Source of the DNA: JAXMAZ01 sp046350115
GTDB lineage: Bacteria > Planctomycetota > Planctomycetia > Gemmatales > Gemmataceae
Assembly: GCA_046350115.1 (NCBI GenBank)
Contig: JAXMAZ010000014.1
Location: 1-64,000 of the forward strand
Reading direction: 5' to 3'
Length of the DNA stretch: 64,000 nucleotides
The notes beneath the pieces are model-generated. The model had not been told where the DNA came from and did no database searches. It worked only from the letters and a program-made list of their open reading frames with translations. The position numbers and the translations under genes were made by a program. Positions 32,932 through 41,436 of this stretch are shown here, piece by piece. Within the stretch, counting starts at the first letter, position 1; every line of letters starts with the position of its first letter.

Positions 32932-33681
32932 TCAGCCGGCCAGCGGCCGGATCTGGGGGGACGGGTCGCTTTCCCGCCGGCCCCGGGTGCTGCCCTCCGA
33001 CTTCCGCCGACGGACCCCGTGCCGGGCCAGCAGCTCGCGGGCATTCCGGGCCTGTTCGGCGTGGGCCGCCGCCTGCCGCTCGTGCCACCCGACGGCCGCC
33101 TCCACACGCTCGGCCGCTTCCAGGAACGCTCTCACCGCGTCGTCGAAGTCCGGCGGCCCGGCCGGCGGGGACACCGGGGGCGGGTCGTCCTTGGGCACGA
33201 CGCTGACCTGCCCTTCCGCCTCCAGGCACGCGGACTTGACCGCCCCGACCCGGTCGATCCCGTTCTGCCGCAACTGGGCGAGGAGTTCGTCCTCGGTGAT
33301 CTTCTGCCGCTCCAGGTTCTCCCGCAGCAGGCGGCCGTCCCGGACCAACGGCACCGGGTCCGTGCCGAGCAGCCGCTGCACCCACCGCCAGCGGTAAGCT
33401 GCCCAGTCCAGGACGAAGTTCCACACCAGCAGGGCGGTGACGGCCGCCACCCCGTTCGGCAAAGACGGGCTGTTCGCGTTCAGCGCCTGGGACACCCCCT
33501 CGGACACCAGCACCACGAACAGCATGTCCGTCAGCCCGACCGACCCGAGCTGCCGCCGGGGGAAGACGCGGAACAGGGCGAGGACGGCGAAGTAGACGAG
33601 GGTGCCGCGGAGGAACGACTCCAGCAGGGACAGGTTCGGCACGAACATCGCCCCCCAGTCGGGGGGTTGGAACACTGCCAC
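32932..33681 (-). CDS. DUF421 (YetF-type) membrane protein
   Basis: A 249-residue protein starting at GTG 33681, preceded by GAGGAGGG. Three transmembrane helices occupy about residues 20-95 (LVYFAVLALFRVFPRRQLGS; LTDMLFVVLVSEGVSQALN; VTALLVWNFVLDWAAYRW). The cytoplasmic DUF421 domain follows, including LLGTDPVPLVRDGRLLRENL and KITEDELLAQLRQNGIDRVG, and the end VGAVKSACLEAEGQVSVVPK. The last 90 residues are a coiled and basic extension. DUF421 proteins are tetrameric inner-membrane proteins in stress and spore-related contexts; their activity is unclear. The HPF-like gene is 67 bp downstream. Confidence 0.88.
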   Translation of the reverse strand: MAVFQPPDWGAMFVPNLSLLESFLRGTLVYFAVLALFRVFPRRQLGSVGLTDMLFVVLVSEGVSQALNANSPSLPNGVAAVTALLVWNFVLDWAAYRWRWVQRLLGTDPVPLVRDGRLLRENLERQKITEDELLAQLRQNGIDRVGAVKSACLEAEGQVSVVPKDDPPPVSPPAGPPDFDDAVRAFLEAAERVEAAVGWHERQAAAHAEQARNARELLARHGVRRRKSEGSTRGRRESDPSPQIRPLAG

Positions 33682-33731
33682 GGCCGTCCCTCCTCTGCCC
33701 CGCGAGGAAGCAACGCCCGTGCCAACGCCGG

Positions 33732-34646
33732 TCAGCCGGCCGCTCGACGGACGCCCCAGGCGACGGACCGGGCCGGCGCCTTCACCAGCTCGAACCGGGG
33801 CCGGCGGCCGAACCCTGCAAGCAGCTCAGCCGCCCGTCGCGGATCGACCGGGCCGCGGTGAGCGTGGAGCAAGTAGCGCAGGGTGAGCGGGTCGTCCGGC
33901 CGGACCGGCCGCCGCCCGGCGAAGCAGGCGGACGCCCCCATCCAGCCGTCCTCGCGGACGTGCCAATGGGTCGGGTGCCCAGGGTTCGCCGGGTGGTCGA
34001 AGTACGTCACGCCCTCCGCCCCGCCCGGCTGCTCCCCGCTGTAATCGACCCACGCCGCCTGCCGGCCGAAGATCGCCGCCTCGCCGGTCGTCCCCGTGCT
34101 GCTGGTCAGCCGGCCGCCGCCGAACGTGCCCGAAATGGCCTTCGCCACCCGCACCGCCAGGAACCCGAAGTTGGTCTTGCCGAACTCCAGCCCCCCGGTG
34201 GCCGGGCGAAAGGTGGTTTGCAGCTCCACCAGCGTCTCCCCGTCCGGCCCGGGGGCCACGGCCGCGAACAGCTCCTGGGTCAGCAGCGGCTTCGGGTCGT
34301 GCCCGTCGGACCAGGCGAGGCGGACGGCCATCACACACTCGGCCTCCCCGTCCTGGTAGGCGAGCCACTCCGTCTGCCGGACCCGCGCGGCCGTCTTGTC
34401 CGTCCAGAAGTTGACCCCGCTCACGTTCTCGTGGGCGAACCAGACGGACCGGTGGTGGTCGTGGTCCGGGGCGCCGGGGTGGCCCATCCGGGTGAGCGAC
34501 AGCCCGGACGCCGGGCCGGCCAGCGGGTAGAAGAACGGCCGCGGGTACTGCGGCCCGGAGTGCCAGCGGAGCCGCTCCCGGCCGTCCGCCTGGAAACTGA
34601 CCTGGTGGTCCGGGAGCGGCAGGAGGGTGCAGCGGGGGGCGGGCAT
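33732..34646 (-). CDS. DUF6807 (PmoA-like) protein
   Basis: A 304-residue protein starting MPAPRCTLLPLPDHQVSFQA. It matches the DUF6807/PmoA family by PQYPRPFFYPLAGPASGLSL, MGHPGAPDHDHHRSVWFAHE, GVNFWTD and GVTYFDHPANPGHPTHWHVR. These proteins are widespread in planctomycetes near sugar-degradation and oxidoreductase genes, and their fold resembles galactose mutarotase-type beta-sandwiches. No signal peptide is present. The gene is divergent from the PfpI/FAD-oxidoreductase operon, which may be functionally linked. Confidence 0.85.
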   Translation of the reverse strand: MPAPRCTLLPLPDHQVSFQADGRERLRWHSGPQYPRPFFYPLAGPASGLSLTRMGHPGAPDHDHHRSVWFAHENVSGVNFWTDKTAARVRQTEWLAYQDGEAECVMAVRLAWSDGHDPKPLLTQELFAAVAPGPDGETLVELQTTFRPATGGLEFGKTNFGFLAVRVAKAISGTFGGGRLTSSTGTTGEAAIFGRQAAWVDYSGEQPGGAEGVTYFDHPANPGHPTHWHVREDGWMGASACFAGRRPVRPDDPLTLRYLLHAHRGPVDPRRAAELLAGFGRRPRFELVKAPARSVAWGVRRAAG

Positions 34647-34716
34647 GGGCGGAATCCACTGGATCGCGGGGCGGTTTCGCCCACAATACCCGCCACCCGC
34701 CGCGGAGCAACCACCC

Positions 34717-35361
34717 GTGCCACCCGACCGCCTGCGCACCGGCATCTTGGTCTTCCCGGACGTGGAGGTGCTCGACTTCTGCGGCCCGTTCGAGGTGTTC
34801 AGCGTCACCCGGCTGGACCCGGCCAAGCGACGGGAGGAGCCGTCCCCGTTCGACGTGTTCCTGGTCGCCGAGACGGCCGACCCGATTGTGACCACTGGCG
34901 GGATGCAGGTGACGCCGCGGCACGGGTTCGACACCTGCCCGCCGCTCGACCTGCTGGTCGTCCCCGGCGGGTTCGGCACCCGACCGCTGCTCAACAACCC
35001 GGCCGTGATCGACTGGATCGCTCGACAGGCGGCCGGCACCCGACTGACCACGTCCGTCTGCACCGGGGCGTTGCTGCTGGGCAAGGCGGGGCTGCTGGCC
35101 GGGCGGCCGGCCACAACCCACCGTGCGGCCCTCGGGCTGATGCAGCAGATGTTCCCGGACGTGACGGTAGACGCCGGCCGGCAGGTGGTGGCGAGCGGCA
35201 CGGTGCGGACCTCGGCCGGCATCGCGGCCGGGATCGACATGGCCCTGCTGGTGGTGGCCGAGCTGTTCGGCGAACCGGTCGCCCGACAGACGGCCACTTA
35301 CATGGAATATCCGTACCCGGCCGGCGACGCCCGCCGGGTGCCGGTGGAGGTACAGTCGTGA
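34717..35361 (+). CDS. DJ-1/PfpI family protein
   Basis: A 214-residue protein beginning at GTG 34717 after CGGAGC. The fold markers are LRTGILVFPDVEVLDFCGPF, LDLLVVPGGFGTRPLL and the nucleophile elbow TTSVCTGALLLGKAGLLAGR with Cys115, followed by ATTHRAALG. This pattern is that of isonitrile hydratase-like and ThiJ/GATase1-like enzymes that lack an AraC domain. The substrate is unknown. The stop overlaps the start of the FAD oxidoreductase as GTGA. Confidence 0.9.
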   Translation: MPPDRLRTGILVFPDVEVLDFCGPFEVFSVTRLDPAKRREEPSPFDVFLVAETADPIVTTGGMQVTPRHGFDTCPPLDLLVVPGGFGTRPLLNNPAVIDWIARQAAGTRLTTSVCTGALLLGKAGLLAGRPATTHRAALGLMQQMFPDVTVDAGRQVVASGTVRTSAGIAAGIDMALLVVAELFGEPVARQTATYMEYPYPAGDARRVPVEVQS

Positions 35362-37418
35362 CCTTGCGACCCGTCCTGGCGGCCCTGTTCCTGGCCGGAA
35401 CCACCCGGGCCGCCGACCCGGATGTCGTGGTCTACGGCGGCACCGCGGCCGGGGTGGCCGCGGCCGTGCAGGCCGCCCGGATGGGCAAGTCGGTCGTGCT
35501 GATCGAGCCGGGCAAGCACATCGGCGGGCTGACCAGCGGCGGCCTCGGGTTCACGGACAGCGGGAACAAGGCGGTGGTCGGCGGCATCGCCCGGGAGTTC
35601 TACCAACGAGTGAAGAAGCACTACGACCGGCCGGAAGCGTGGGTCCACGAGAAGCGGGAGGGGTACAAGAACTACCGGCCGGGCGACGACGCCATGTGGA
35701 CATTCGAGCCGAAGGTGGCCGAGCGGCTCCTCCGGGAGATGCTGGCTGAGCACAAGGTGCCGGTGGCGTTCGGCGAGCGGCTCGACCGCACCCCGGGCAA
35801 GGGGGTGTCGCTCGACGGCAAGCGGATCACGGCCATCACGACGGAGAGCGGCAAGCAGTTCGCCGGTAAGGTGTTCATCGACGCCACCTACGAGGGCGAC
35901 CTGATGGCCGCCGCCGGGGTGAGCTACGCCGTCGGCCGGGAGCCGAACAGCCAGTACGGGGAGACGCTGAACGGGGTGGCCCGGAAGTGGAACAAGCACA
36001 ACCACCTGTTCAGGGTGAAGGTCGACCCGTTCGTCCGCCCCGGGGACCGGGCGAGCGGCCTGCTGCCGGGGATCGAGCCGGACGGCCTGCCGCCGGACGG
36101 CGGCGGCGACCACCGGCTGCAGGCGTTCTGCTTCCGCATGTGCATGAGCAACGTGCCGGCCAACTCGGTCCCGTTCCCCAAGCCGGCCGGGTACGACGAG
36201 CGGCAGTACGAGCTGCTACTGCGGAACTTCGAGGCCGGCGACCACCGGTTCCCGATGAAGCCCGACCTGATGCCGAACGGCAAGACGGACACGAACAACA
36301 ACGGGGCGGTCAGCACCGACTTCATCGGGGCGAATTACAAGTACCCGGACGCCACCTACGCCGAGCGGGAGAAGATCGTCGCCGCCCACGAGACGTACCA
36401 GAAGGGGCTGTTGTGGACGCTCGCCAACCACCCGCGGGTGCCGCAGACGGTTCGCACCGAGATGGCCAGGTGGGGGCTGGCCAAGGACGAGTTCACGGAC
36501 ACCGGCAACTGGCCGCACCAGATTTACGTCCGCGAGGCCCGGCGGCTGGTCGGCGGGTACGTCCAGACTGAAGGCGACTGCCGCCGCACCCGCCCGACGC
36601 CGGAGTCGGTCGGGATGGGGTCGTACAACATGGACTCGCACAACTGCGCCCGGTACGTCACCCCGGACGGGTTCGTGCAGAACGAGGGGGACGTGCAGGA
36701 AAGCCCCGGCGGCCCGTACCGGATCAGCTACCGGGCGATCGTGCCGACGGCCGGCGAGTGCCCGAACCTGCTGGTGCCGGTGTGCGTGTCGGCGTCCCAC
36801 ATCGCCTACGGGTCGATCCGCATGGAGCCGGTGTTCATGGTGCTCGGCCAGAGCGCCGCCACCGCCGCCGCCCTGGCCATCGACGACCGATGTGACGTGC
36901 AGCGGGTGGATTACACGAAGCTGCGGGCGCGGCTGCTGGCCGACAAGCAGGTGCTGGAGTACGCCGCCCCGCCGCGGCCGGGCGGGATCGACCCGGCCAA
37001 GCTGCCCGGGGTGGTGATCGACGATGAGCAGGCCGAGCGGACCGGGTTCGACGCGGTCAGCAGCTCGGTCAGCCCGTTCGTCGGCACCGGCTACCGGCAC
37101 GACGGCGGCACCCGGGACGGCCGCCAATCCGCCCGGTTCGCCCCGGCCCTGCCGGCCGCCGGCCGGTACGAGGTGCGGCTGAGCTACACCGCCAACCCGA
37201 ACCGGGCGACCAACGCCCGGGTGAGCGTGTCGCACGCCGACGGGACCGCGGTCGTGGCCGTCAACCAGCGGGCGGCCGGCCGGATCGACCGGACCTGGGT
37301 GTCGCTCGGGGTGTACCGGTTCGCGAAGGGACGCGGCGGGGCGGTCGAGGTGAGCAACGCCGGGGCGGACGGGTTCGTGGTGATCGACGCCGCCCAGTGG
37401 CTGCCGGTGGGCGAGTGA
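35358..37418 (+). CDS. secreted FAD-dependent oxidoreductase with Golvesin/xanthan-lyase-like C-terminal domain
   Basis: A 686-residue protein from GTG 35358 with a signal peptide (VLAALFLAGTTRAADP). The dinucleotide motif is DVVVYGGTAAGVAAAVQAAR, followed by KHIGGLTSGGLGFTDSGNKA and the FAD end KVFIDATYEGDLMAAAGVSY, as in the FAD_oxidored family that includes planctomycete 'xanthan lyase'-labelled proteins. GMGSYNMDSHNCARYVTPDG is a conserved late motif. The C-terminal 130 residues (GRYEVRLSYTANPNRATNAR; FVVIDAAQWLP) form a Golvesin/Xly carbohydrate-binding-like beta domain. It is presumably periplasmic or extracellular and oxidises or processes a sugar-containing substrate. Confidence 0.9.
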   Translation: MTLRPVLAALFLAGTTRAADPDVVVYGGTAAGVAAAVQAARMGKSVVLIEPGKHIGGLTSGGLGFTDSGNKAVVGGIAREFYQRVKKHYDRPEAWVHEKREGYKNYRPGDDAMWTFEPKVAERLLREMLAEHKVPVAFGERLDRTPGKGVSLDGKRITAITTESGKQFAGKVFIDATYEGDLMAAAGVSYAVGREPNSQYGETLNGVARKWNKHNHLFRVKVDPFVRPGDRASGLLPGIEPDGLPPDGGGDHRLQAFCFRMCMSNVPANSVPFPKPAGYDERQYELLLRNFEAGDHRFPMKPDLMPNGKTDTNNNGAVSTDFIGANYKYPDATYAEREKIVAAHETYQKGLLWTLANHPRVPQTVRTEMARWGLAKDEFTDTGNWPHQIYVREARRLVGGYVQTEGDCRRTRPTPESVGMGSYNMDSHNCARYVTPDGFVQNEGDVQESPGGPYRISYRAIVPTAGECPNLLVPVCVSASHIAYGSIRMEPVFMVLGQSAATAAALAIDDRCDVQRVDYTKLRARLLADKQVLEYAAPPRPGGIDPAKLPGVVIDDEQAERTGFDAVSSSVSPFVGTGYRHDGGTRDGRQSARFAPALPAAGRYEVRLSYTANPNRATNARVSVSHADGTAVVAVNQRAAGRIDRTWVSLGVYRFAKGRGGAVEVSNAGADGFVVIDAAQWLPVGE

Positions 37419-37510
37419 CCCGCCAGCCGACCGGGTGTTGAGGTGTTTCGTCAGGCTGACGGCCCGCCCCGGCGCGGCTGGGCGTGGCACACGCCGGGGA
37501 CGGGACCCCT

Positions 37511-37544
37511 GGGCCGCACCGGGCTGCTACACCCGGTGCGGCCC
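37511..37544. terminator. hairpin between the convergent FAD oxidoreductase and RTX genes
   Basis: GGGCCGCACCGGG and CCCGGTGCGGCCC form a perfect 13-bp stem with an 8-base loop. No U-tract. It lies between two convergent genes and may terminate both. Confidence 0.6.
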
Positions 37545-37562
37545 GAAGACGGGGGAGGCGGG

Positions 37563-39299
37563 TTAAATGAACTGGATCGCCGGGTTGTCCGGGCCCGCGT
37601 TGCCCAGGTTCCAGTCCATCTTCGCCGCCGCGTTCTGGGCGGTCATGTAGGCCAGAATGGTGGCCATGTTGGCCGCGCTCGGCTGGATGCCGTTCCCCGG
37701 GTTGCCGTCCGCGTCCGGCACGCCCTGGAACGTGAAGGTGTCGAACCCGTCCTGGCCGAGGAACGTGTCGTTGCTGTTCAGGTTGCCGTTGTTCCACTCG
37801 ATGATCAGGTTGTCGTTCCCAAGCCCGCCCAGGACGACGTCGTTGCCAAGCCCGCCGGTCAGGACGTCGTCCCCGGCGTCGCCCATGACGACGTCGTTGC
37901 CGATCCCGCCGTTCACGGTGTCGTTGCCGTTACCGCCGGACAGGACGTCGTCCCCGCCGGAACCGTTGATCTGGTCGTTGCCCGGGGTGCCGGTGATGAA
38001 GTCGTTGAACGACGAGCCGTTGACGCTGGTGATGCCCGACGCCGCCAGCCCGAACGGCAGGTTGTTCATGTCGATCGTCTGGCCGCTCGGGGCGTAGCGG
38101 AAGTCGAGCGTGTCCCCGGCGTTCAGCCCGATCCCGCCGTAGTTCGGCGGGGTGCCGCTGAAGTCCTGGGTGCCCGGGGCGAAGACCACGTTGGCCGCCG
38201 GAGCCAGGACGAACGACTCGAAGTTCGAGCCGTTGCCGGCGTCCTGCTGGTCACTCAGCACCACGTTGCTGCTCAGCGTCGGCTGGCTTTCAACGACCAG
38301 GTTGATGCTGTCGGTGCCCGAGCCGCCGTTCAGGAACACGTCGTCGGTCCCGGCGTTCACCGCGTCGTTGCCGGCCTCGCCCAGGATGCTGTCGGCCCCG
38401 GCCCCGCCGGTCAGGGCGTCGTTCCCGTCGCCGCCGAAGATGCTGTCGTTCCCGGCGTCACCGTTGACGTTGTCGTTACCGGTCCCGGCCAGGATCGAGT
38501 CGTTCCCGAGCCCCCCGGTGACGGTGTCGTTGCCGTCCCCGGCGTCCACGTTGTCGTTCCCGTCGTTCGCGGCGATGTTGTCGTTGCCGTTCCCGCCGGT
38601 GACGACGTCGTTGCCGGTCCCAGCGTCCACGTTGTCGTTCCCGTCCCCGGCGGTGACGCTGTCGTTGCCGGCGCCGGCGTTGACGACGTCGTTGCCGGTC
38701 CCCGCGTCCACGGTGTCGTTACCCGTCCCGCCGATGATGTTGTCGTTCCCGTCGTTCCCGGTGATGCGGTCACTACCGGCGCTGCCGTTGATGACGTCGT
38801 TACCCGGCGAACCGGCCGGCCCGCCGACCCCGCCGTCGATCACGTCGGCGACGTTCCCGCCGGTCAGGTTGTCGGTCCCGGCCCCGCCCTCGATGACCAT
38901 GGCCCACGGCAGGCCGAGGGCACCGACGGTGTCGTTCCCGTCGTAGGTCACGACGTGGACGCCCTTGAACTGGGCGCCGAACACCTGCTGGGCCAGGGCG
39001 ATCTCCCCGCCGGAGATCGACAGGAAGTAGTCCAGCGGCACCCCGTCGTCCGCGCTGGTGGTGTTGATCGCGATGTCGATCGTGCCGAGGAACGAGTTGT
39101 TCATCACGCTGACGGTGTCCGCGATCTCTTGACCGCTGGTGTCGCCGTCGATCCGGAAATACAGCCCAGGTTGCGTGCCGGCCGGGGCGAGGGCCGGCGG
39201 GACGACCTCCCACCCGAACGTGGCGTCCGGGTTGATCCGGTCGTCGAGCCGCTCGATGTTCATCAGCCGATTCCACTTCTTGCCGATGCGCATAGCCAT
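37563..39299 (-). CDS. RTX/hemolysin-type calcium-binding repeat protein
   Basis: A 578-residue protein starting MAMRIGKKWNRLMNIERLDD at 39299. The N-terminal IERLDDRINP is the LEDR-type motif that opens many Gemmata surface proteins. From about residue 125 there are some 20 nonapeptide RTX repeats (GGxGNDxxx; e.g. GGTGNDTVDAGTGNDVVNAG, GDGNDNVDAGTGNDVVTGGN), which bind calcium in a parallel beta-roll. A non-repeat domain (about 320-430) separates a second repeat block (GNGNDTVNGGIGNDVVMG). The C-terminus is a conserved-looking EWNNGNLNSNDTFLGQDGFD, lacking a classical membrane anchor. It is probably secreted or cell-surface; function is unknown. Confidence 0.9.
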   Translation of the reverse strand: MAMRIGKKWNRLMNIERLDDRINPDATFGWEVVPPALAPAGTQPGLYFRIDGDTSGQEIADTVSVMNNSFLGTIDIAINTTSADDGVPLDYFLSISGGEIALAQQVFGAQFKGVHVVTYDGNDTVGALGLPWAMVIEGGAGTDNLTGGNVADVIDGGVGGPAGSPGNDVINGSAGSDRITGNDGNDNIIGGTGNDTVDAGTGNDVVNAGAGNDSVTAGDGNDNVDAGTGNDVVTGGNGNDNIAANDGNDNVDAGDGNDTVTGGLGNDSILAGTGNDNVNGDAGNDSIFGGDGNDALTGGAGADSILGEAGNDAVNAGTDDVFLNGGSGTDSINLVVESQPTLSSNVVLSDQQDAGNGSNFESFVLAPAANVVFAPGTQDFSGTPPNYGGIGLNAGDTLDFRYAPSGQTIDMNNLPFGLAASGITSVNGSSFNDFITGTPGNDQINGSGGDDVLSGGNGNDTVNGGIGNDVVMGDAGDDVLTGGLGNDVVLGGLGNDNLIIEWNNGNLNSNDTFLGQDGFDTFTFQGVPDADGNPGNGIQPSAANMATILAYMTAQNAAAKMDWNLGNAGPDNPAIQFI

Positions 39300-39506
39300 G
39301 ACTTCCAACTCCCAGGGGTGGGGATCACGTACCACGCCACACCACGCCGACATGGCGAGGCTGGGCGATAGCAGCCGCGGTGGGTAATCCCCGGCCAGGG
39401 ACGGGAGGTGCGCCGACGAGGGCGCATAGCCCGGTCCTGACCGAGGCGACGGGAGTCCTGAACGGCGGTTCAGCCGGCCAGACGCCGTACGGGCCGATCC
39501 TTCGGC

Positions 39507-39535
39507 TTGACAAGCAGTTGAGTTGGAAGTAGAAA
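39507..39535 (+). promoter_or_regulatory. sigma-70-like promoter
   Basis: TTGACA (39507-39512, exact -35 consensus), a 17-bp spacer, and TAGAAA (39530-39535, four of six matches to TATAAT). The predicted start is near 39542. No annotated gene follows on this strand before 41437. Confidence 0.5.
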
Positions 39536-39550
39536 TGGGATAGGAGTTTG

Positions 39551-39583
39551 ATGCAATTGCACCAAGCTCTGACCGGCCGATGA
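39551..39583 (+). CDS. ten-codon reading frame between promoter and terminator (possible leader peptide)
   Basis: ATG 39551 encodes MQLHQALTGR and ends at TGA in the left arm of the terminator hairpin. AGGAG lies four bases upstream and at the very 5' end of the predicted transcript. The order promoter, Shine-Dalgarno, peptide, hairpin and T-run is that of a leader-peptide attenuator, but no downstream gene exists on this strand. Translation is not proven. Confidence 0.25.
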   Translation: MQLHQALTGR

Positions 39584-39618
39584 GTTCAGCTTAGCGGCGA
39601 GGACTCATCGGCCCTTTT
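39575..39618 (+). terminator. Rho-independent terminator of a short plus-strand transcript
   Basis: GGCCGATGAGT pairs perfectly with ACTCATCGGCC (11 bp, 17-base loop), followed by CTTTT. The T-run is on the plus strand only. With the promoter at 39507 it would define an RNA of about 75-78 nucleotides. Confidence 0.65.
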
Positions 39619-39893
39619 CGTACCCACAACTCAATTTTTTACAGCTAATCAATCGTCGACGACTGATTCACCTCCTCGTACCTGCTTAGGTTTCAGGCTC
39701 ATGTATAAAGCCCGTCTTGCCTTTAATACCTTTCACGTCCGTAGCGATTTTCCGAACTTTTTCAGGTGTTCCGGAATTACTAATCTTGTGGCTTAATCAT
39801 ACCCGGGTATCGATCCTTGTCTAGCCATTGGCGGCGAAAAACGCTGTCCTGCTGTTAACTTTGCTTACCCACTCCTCCCGCGGTCATACCACC

Positions 39894-41207
39894 CTAGGCC
39901 GGGCCGGTGACCGACGCCTTATCCTTGAGCCGGGGACGCAAGCCGCGGTAGACGCCTAAGCATGAGACCGCAGAGGCGAGCAGCCAACCGGGCTCCGGGA
40001 CTGGCGTAAACACCAGGGTGACGAAGCCGTTCGCTGCCGGATCACCGTCGATCCCGGTGCCCGTGGTGTCGAACGTGCCGAACGACCACTCGCCGGGGCT
40101 GAAAAGGCCCAGGTTTGTGACGTTGAACCCCGCGGCGTCAAACTGATTGGAACCGGCGGCCAAGCCATCTGTGACGGTCATGATCCGGTAAACTCGGGGG
40201 ACGCCGGTTGCTAGCACATCCGTTCGAAGCTGAGCCACCTGGGTCGAATTCAGGCTGCTGAGATCCAAGTCTATCTTGTTCGTGTCAATTACCACAAACC
40301 CTTGCACGGCAACCTGGCTGATCTCCGTCGCACCAACACCGAATAACTTGACCGCGAAGGTTGAGCCGGCGTTCATGGTCAGTCCGCCGCCGCCACCGGC
40401 GCTGTTGATTGACAGCTTTGGCGCTCCCGCACTAGTTCCGGCCGTCAGAGTACCGCCGCCATTGATCGTGGTCGTAGGTAGGCCTTGTGAGCCCATGGAA
40501 ATTACCCCGCGCCCGCCCAACGTCGCACCTGAATTGACCGTGACCGAACCGGCCCCCGTGCTGCTCGAAGGACTGTTGGCCAGCACGGTACCCTGAGCGA
40601 CCGTCAACCCGCCGTCCCATAGCTGAGGTTGGGCGTTGTTGCCGGAGAGGGTTAACGTTCCGGTCCCGGCCTTGGTGAGCGTGTTCCCCGAGCTGAGGGT
40701 GGCCGAGATCGGTGCACCCACGACCAGATTCTGAGACCCTTGAATCTCCCAGACGTGATGCACCGGCGAACCGGCCGATCCGCCACCGAGCGTCAGCGCC
40801 ACAGTGCCATCGATCGAGTGATTGCCAGCCTGAACAAATACTGTCGTCCTGCCGTTATTGGCGGGAATAGAGCCGTCGGCACCAGTACCGGGATTGAGAG
40901 TGATCCCTCGGGGGGGACTGCCTGTTAGCCCGCGCAACGAGACCGCGTTGGTCTGGGTCGTGCCGAACTGAAGAGCCAAGACATTAAACACCCCGTTGAC
41001 ATCGACGGTGTATGCCGACCCCAAGTTGAACCGGGCAATATCGGTCGTTGAGTTCGGTGGTGGGGTACCGGTCGACGTCCAGTTGGTGGAAACGCTCCAC
41101 GCTCCACCTGAACTATTGTTAAAGTTAAAAACCGTCTGAGCTGACGCTTGGCCGGATAGCAGTGTTATGAAAACGAGCAACGCGGGGGGCAGAGCGCGGC
41201 TGTGCAT
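39894..41207 (-). CDS. PEP-CTERM protein with autotransporter-like beta repeats
   Basis: A 437-residue protein with a signal peptide (MHSRALPPALLVFITLLSGQ, cut near ASAQ). The central part has passenger-type beta-strand repeats (LTKAGTGTLTLSGNNAQPQL; SVTVNSGATLGGRGVISMGS; TINGGGTLTAGTSAGAPKLS), as in autotransporter-associated strand repeat proteins. The end is a PEP-CTERM sorting signal: VFTPVPEPGWLLASAVSCLG followed by a short helix and a basic tail (YRGLRPRLK), so an exosortase should cleave and attach it to an exopolysaccharide-linked surface. The gene is clearly lower in GC than its neighbours, which suggests acquisition or different constraints. No exosortase is in this window. GAGGGACT precedes ATG 41207. 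Confidence 0.9.
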   Translation of the reverse strand: MHSRALPPALLVFITLLSGQASAQTVFNFNNSSGGAWSVSTNWTSTGTPPPNSTTDIARFNLGSAYTVDVNGVFNVLALQFGTTQTNAVSLRGLTGSPPRGITLNPGTGADGSIPANNGRTTVFVQAGNHSIDGTVALTLGGGSAGSPVHHVWEIQGSQNLVVGAPISATLSSGNTLTKAGTGTLTLSGNNAQPQLWDGGLTVAQGTVLANSPSSSTGAGSVTVNSGATLGGRGVISMGSQGLPTTTINGGGTLTAGTSAGAPKLSINSAGGGGGLTMNAGSTFAVKLFGVGATEISQVAVQGFVVIDTNKIDLDLSSLNSTQVAQLRTDVLATGVPRVYRIMTVTDGLAAGSNQFDAAGFNVTNLGLFSPGEWSFGTFDTTGTGIDGDPAANGFVTLVFTPVPEPGWLLASAVSCLGVYRGLRPRLKDKASVTGPA

Positions 41208-41436
41208 CTAGGAGTCCCTCTGAGACCGGCCAGCCCGGTCGGTGTCGTCACGCGTGGGTGTGTCGCCTTTCGTGGCACTAGGTAAATTTCCGTTAACACG
41301 GTGAACTTTCACGACACTACCGATTTTTTACAAGAGCACAAAAAGAAAAACCGGAATAAATTGAACAGCCGGTCCAATCGACACGGCGAACTTTTCGTTT
41401 GCCGGCCGTCGGCCCCGACCCTCGTTGCGGCCAATC

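Larger units (their letters stand above)
39300..39893. other. gene-poor stretch, AT-richer than the rest of the window
   Basis: About 594 bp between the RTX gene start and the PEP-CTERM gene end. The left part holds the RTX 5' region. The centre (39507-39618) has a promoter-like sequence, a short reading frame and a terminator on the plus strand. The remainder is T-rich without an open frame, including AATCAATCGTCGACGACTGA. Confidence 0.55.

Noticed and set aside
34647..35297. N-terminal extension of the DUF6807 frame
   Set aside because: It is antisense to the PfpI gene, and homology starts at 34646.
37860..38780. Repetitive DNA resembling a repeat array
   Set aside because: The periodicity is 27 bp and codes for RTX nonapeptides; there are no unique spacers, so it is not a CRISPR.
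39542..39553. AGGAGTTTGATG resembling the 5' end of 16S rRNA
   Set aside because: The match stops after about ten bases and no rRNA sequence follows.
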